In this document: in pieces, positions 6,172-7,122 of the stretch
How positions within the stretch are numbered: position 1 is the first letter of the stretch
How the letters are laid out: each line of letters begins with the position of its first letter
Origin: Bacteroidales bacterium
Lineage (GTDB): Bacteria > Bacteroidota > Bacteroidia > Bacteroidales > PUMT01
Direction: 5' to 3'
Assembly: GCA_007132365.1 (NCBI GenBank)
Contig: SLOS01000022.1
Span: 1-7,122, forward strand
Length of the DNA: 7,122 nt
Notes under the pieces: generated by a model
What the model was told of the DNA's origin: nothing
Databases searched by the model: none
The model's input: the letters and a program-made list of their open reading frames with translations, nothing else
Program-made: the position numbers and the translations under genes

Positions 6172-6945
6172 ATGTACCAGGAAACAGCCCAGAATCCAGA
6201 TCAGGAAAAGCAGATCAAAAGTATCCTGAAGACCAGTAACCTGGTAAAACGTTACCGTACCAGGACTGTTGTCAATCATGTTTCAGTGGAAGTTGAACAG
6301 GGAGAGATAGTTGGTTTGCTGGGGCCTAACGGGGCGGGCAAAACCACCACTTTTTACATGATCGTCGGACTTATAACACCAGCAGAAGGCTCAATCTACC
6401 TTAATGATCTGAACATAACGGACGAACCTGTCTACAAAAGGGCCCAGAGGGGAATCGGCTATCTTGCGCAGGAAGCATCTGTCTTTCGCAGACTTTCGGT
6501 CGAGGATAATATTACGGCTGTGCTTGAAATGTCTGATATACCAAAGCCGGAGCAAAAAGAGCGTTTGGAAACACTGCTTGAAGAATTCGGCCTCCAGCAG
6601 ATAAGGAAAAGCCTCGGTATCCAGCTATCAGGCGGTGAGAGGCGGCGGACTGAGATTGCCAGGTCGCTGGCCCTGAAACCGAGCTTCATTCTTCTCGATG
6701 AACCCTTTGCCGGTGTGGATCCAATTGCGGTTGAGGATATCCAGACGATAGTCCGCAAACTCAAGGAAAAAAATATCGGCATCCTGATAACCGACCATAA
6801 CGTGCATGAGACCCTTTCTATAACCGACAGGGCTTACCTGCTTTTTGAAGGGAAAATCCTTAAAGCCGGGAACGCCGAAGAACTTGCCGCAGACGAACAG
6901 GTCAGGAAACTCTATCTTGGGGAGAGTTTTTCACTTATAAGGTAA
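6172..6945 (+). CDS. lptB: LPS export ABC transporter ATP-binding protein LptB
   Basis: LptB is the cytoplasmic ATPase that, with LptF and LptG, drives lipopolysaccharide from the inner membrane onto the Lpt bridge. In the 257-residue product I see Walker A GPNGAGKTT (51-59), Q-loop Q100 in YLAQEASVFRRLSV (98-110), a typical LptB stretch, signature LSGGERRR (152-159), Walker B FILLDEP (172-178) with catalytic E177, D-loop GVDP (181-184) and switch H209 in TDHNVHETL. The ending (FEGKILKAGNAEEL..., LYLGESF) is also LptB-like. The ABC core starts near residue 19, so there is a short N-terminal extension compared with E. coli (241 residues). A TTG at 6124 would give 16 more residues overlapping the tatC end, but they are not family-like; the ATG at 6172 is preferred. 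It probably forms an operon with tatC. lptF, lptG and lptC are not in the window. Confidence 0.93.
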   Translation: MYQETAQNPDQEKQIKSILKTSNLVKRYRTRTVVNHVSVEVEQGEIVGLLGPNGAGKTTTFYMIVGLITPAEGSIYLNDLNITDEPVYKRAQRGIGYLAQEASVFRRLSVEDNITAVLEMSDIPKPEQKERLETLLEEFGLQQIRKSLGIQLSGGERRRTEIARSLALKPSFILLDEPFAGVDPIAVEDIQTIVRKLKEKNIGILITDHNVHETLSITDRAYLLFEGKILKAGNAEELAADEQVRKLYLGESFSLIR

Positions 6946-6977
6946 TTCAGGACCCTTTCGGGGAAATGATCATCTGT

Positions 6978-7019
6978 CGGCAAGGTATGCCACCGCATGC
7001 GAAATATTGCCGGATTTTT
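6978..7019 (+). terminator. Candidate intrinsic terminator after lptB
   Basis: An outer stem CGGCAA (6978-6983) pairs with TTGCCG (7007-7012). Inside it GTATGC (6985-6990) pairs with GCATGC (6995-7000), with one G-U pair, around a CACC loop. The structure is followed by GATTTTTATT. It lies 33 bp after the lptB stop and before the tRNA promoter. The asymmetric internal loop (1 nt against 6 nt) and a T-run of only five keep confidence moderate. Confidence 0.5.
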
Positions 7020-7053
7020 ATTGGTTATATTCTGATTTGTAATTTTTTTTAAA

Positions 7054-7061
7054 TACCTTTG
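7054..7061 (+). promoter_or_regulatory. Promoter -7 element of the tRNA-Leu gene
   Basis: TACCTTTG matches the Bacteroidota -7 consensus TAnnTTTG exactly and lies 14 bp before the mature tRNA 5' end, the expected distance for a tRNA promoter. About 19 bp upstream is TTCTG (7030-7034), a weak fit to the TTTG -33 element. Confidence 0.6.
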
Positions 7062-7075
7062 CGCCTGATTTTTTC

Positions 7076-7122
7076 GCGGATGTGGCGGAATTGGCAGACG
7101 CGCTAGACTTAGGATCTAGTGC
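7076..7122 (+). tRNA. tRNA-Leu(UAG), 5' half, cut by right edge
   Basis: The sequence begins with a 7-nt acceptor strand GCGGATG (7076-7082), then TG and a D-arm GGCGGAATTGGCAGACGC, typical of bacterial class II tRNA-Leu. The anticodon arm has a perfect 5-bp stem, CTAGA (7103-7107) with TCTAG (7115-7119), around loop CTTAGGA. The anticodon is TAG at 7110-7112, which reads CUA and probably other CUN leucine codons. The variable arm, T-arm and 3' acceptor strand lie beyond the window. Confidence 0.95.

Overview
The window looks like a piece of chromosome from a member of the Bacteroidota, most likely Bacteroidales or a close relative. Four things point there. RecQ is about 730 residues with a long C-terminal tail. 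The order recQ / kdsD remnant / tatC / lptB resembles a linkage I recall from that phylum. Start codons lack clear Shine-Dalgarno sequences. Several intergenic sites match the Bacteroidota -7 promoter element TAnnTTTG. The assignment comes from reading the sequence, not from a search.

Layout, left to right. On the minus strand, the first 55 codons of a sodium:solute symporter run off the left edge (1-167). Next is a two-gene minus-strand ABC exporter operon: a BcrA/NatA-type ATPase (1188-2078), transcribed first, then its ABC-2 permease (336-1157). A 266-bp intergenic region with degenerate GC-rich direct repeats separates this from recQ (2345-4543, minus), a full-length RecQ helicase with intact helicase, zinc, winged-helix and HRDC parts. 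Between recQ and the plus-strand genes lies about 780 bp with no intact gene. Its right end (about 5152-5307) holds a decayed fragment of kdsD (arabinose-5-phosphate isomerase, KpsF/GutQ family). Then come tatC (5325-6149) and lptB (6172-6945) on the plus strand, a candidate terminator hairpin, a clear promoter -7 element and the 5' half of a tRNA-Leu(UAG) gene cut by the right edge.

How the parts fit. tatC (twin-arginine export) and lptB (ATPase of the LPS export machine) are 22 bp apart and look cotranscribed. The kdsD remnant ends 17 bp before tatC in the same orientation, so the ancestral operon was probably kdsD-tatC-lptB, divergent from recQ. KdsD makes the precursor of KDO, so its loss beside an intact lptB is the most interesting point here: the cell should either carry a second kdsD elsewhere or have changed its LPS core. 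I found no CRISPR array, insertion sequence, phage gene or obvious new defence system. Apart from the kdsD decay the genes are ordinary chromosomal ones.
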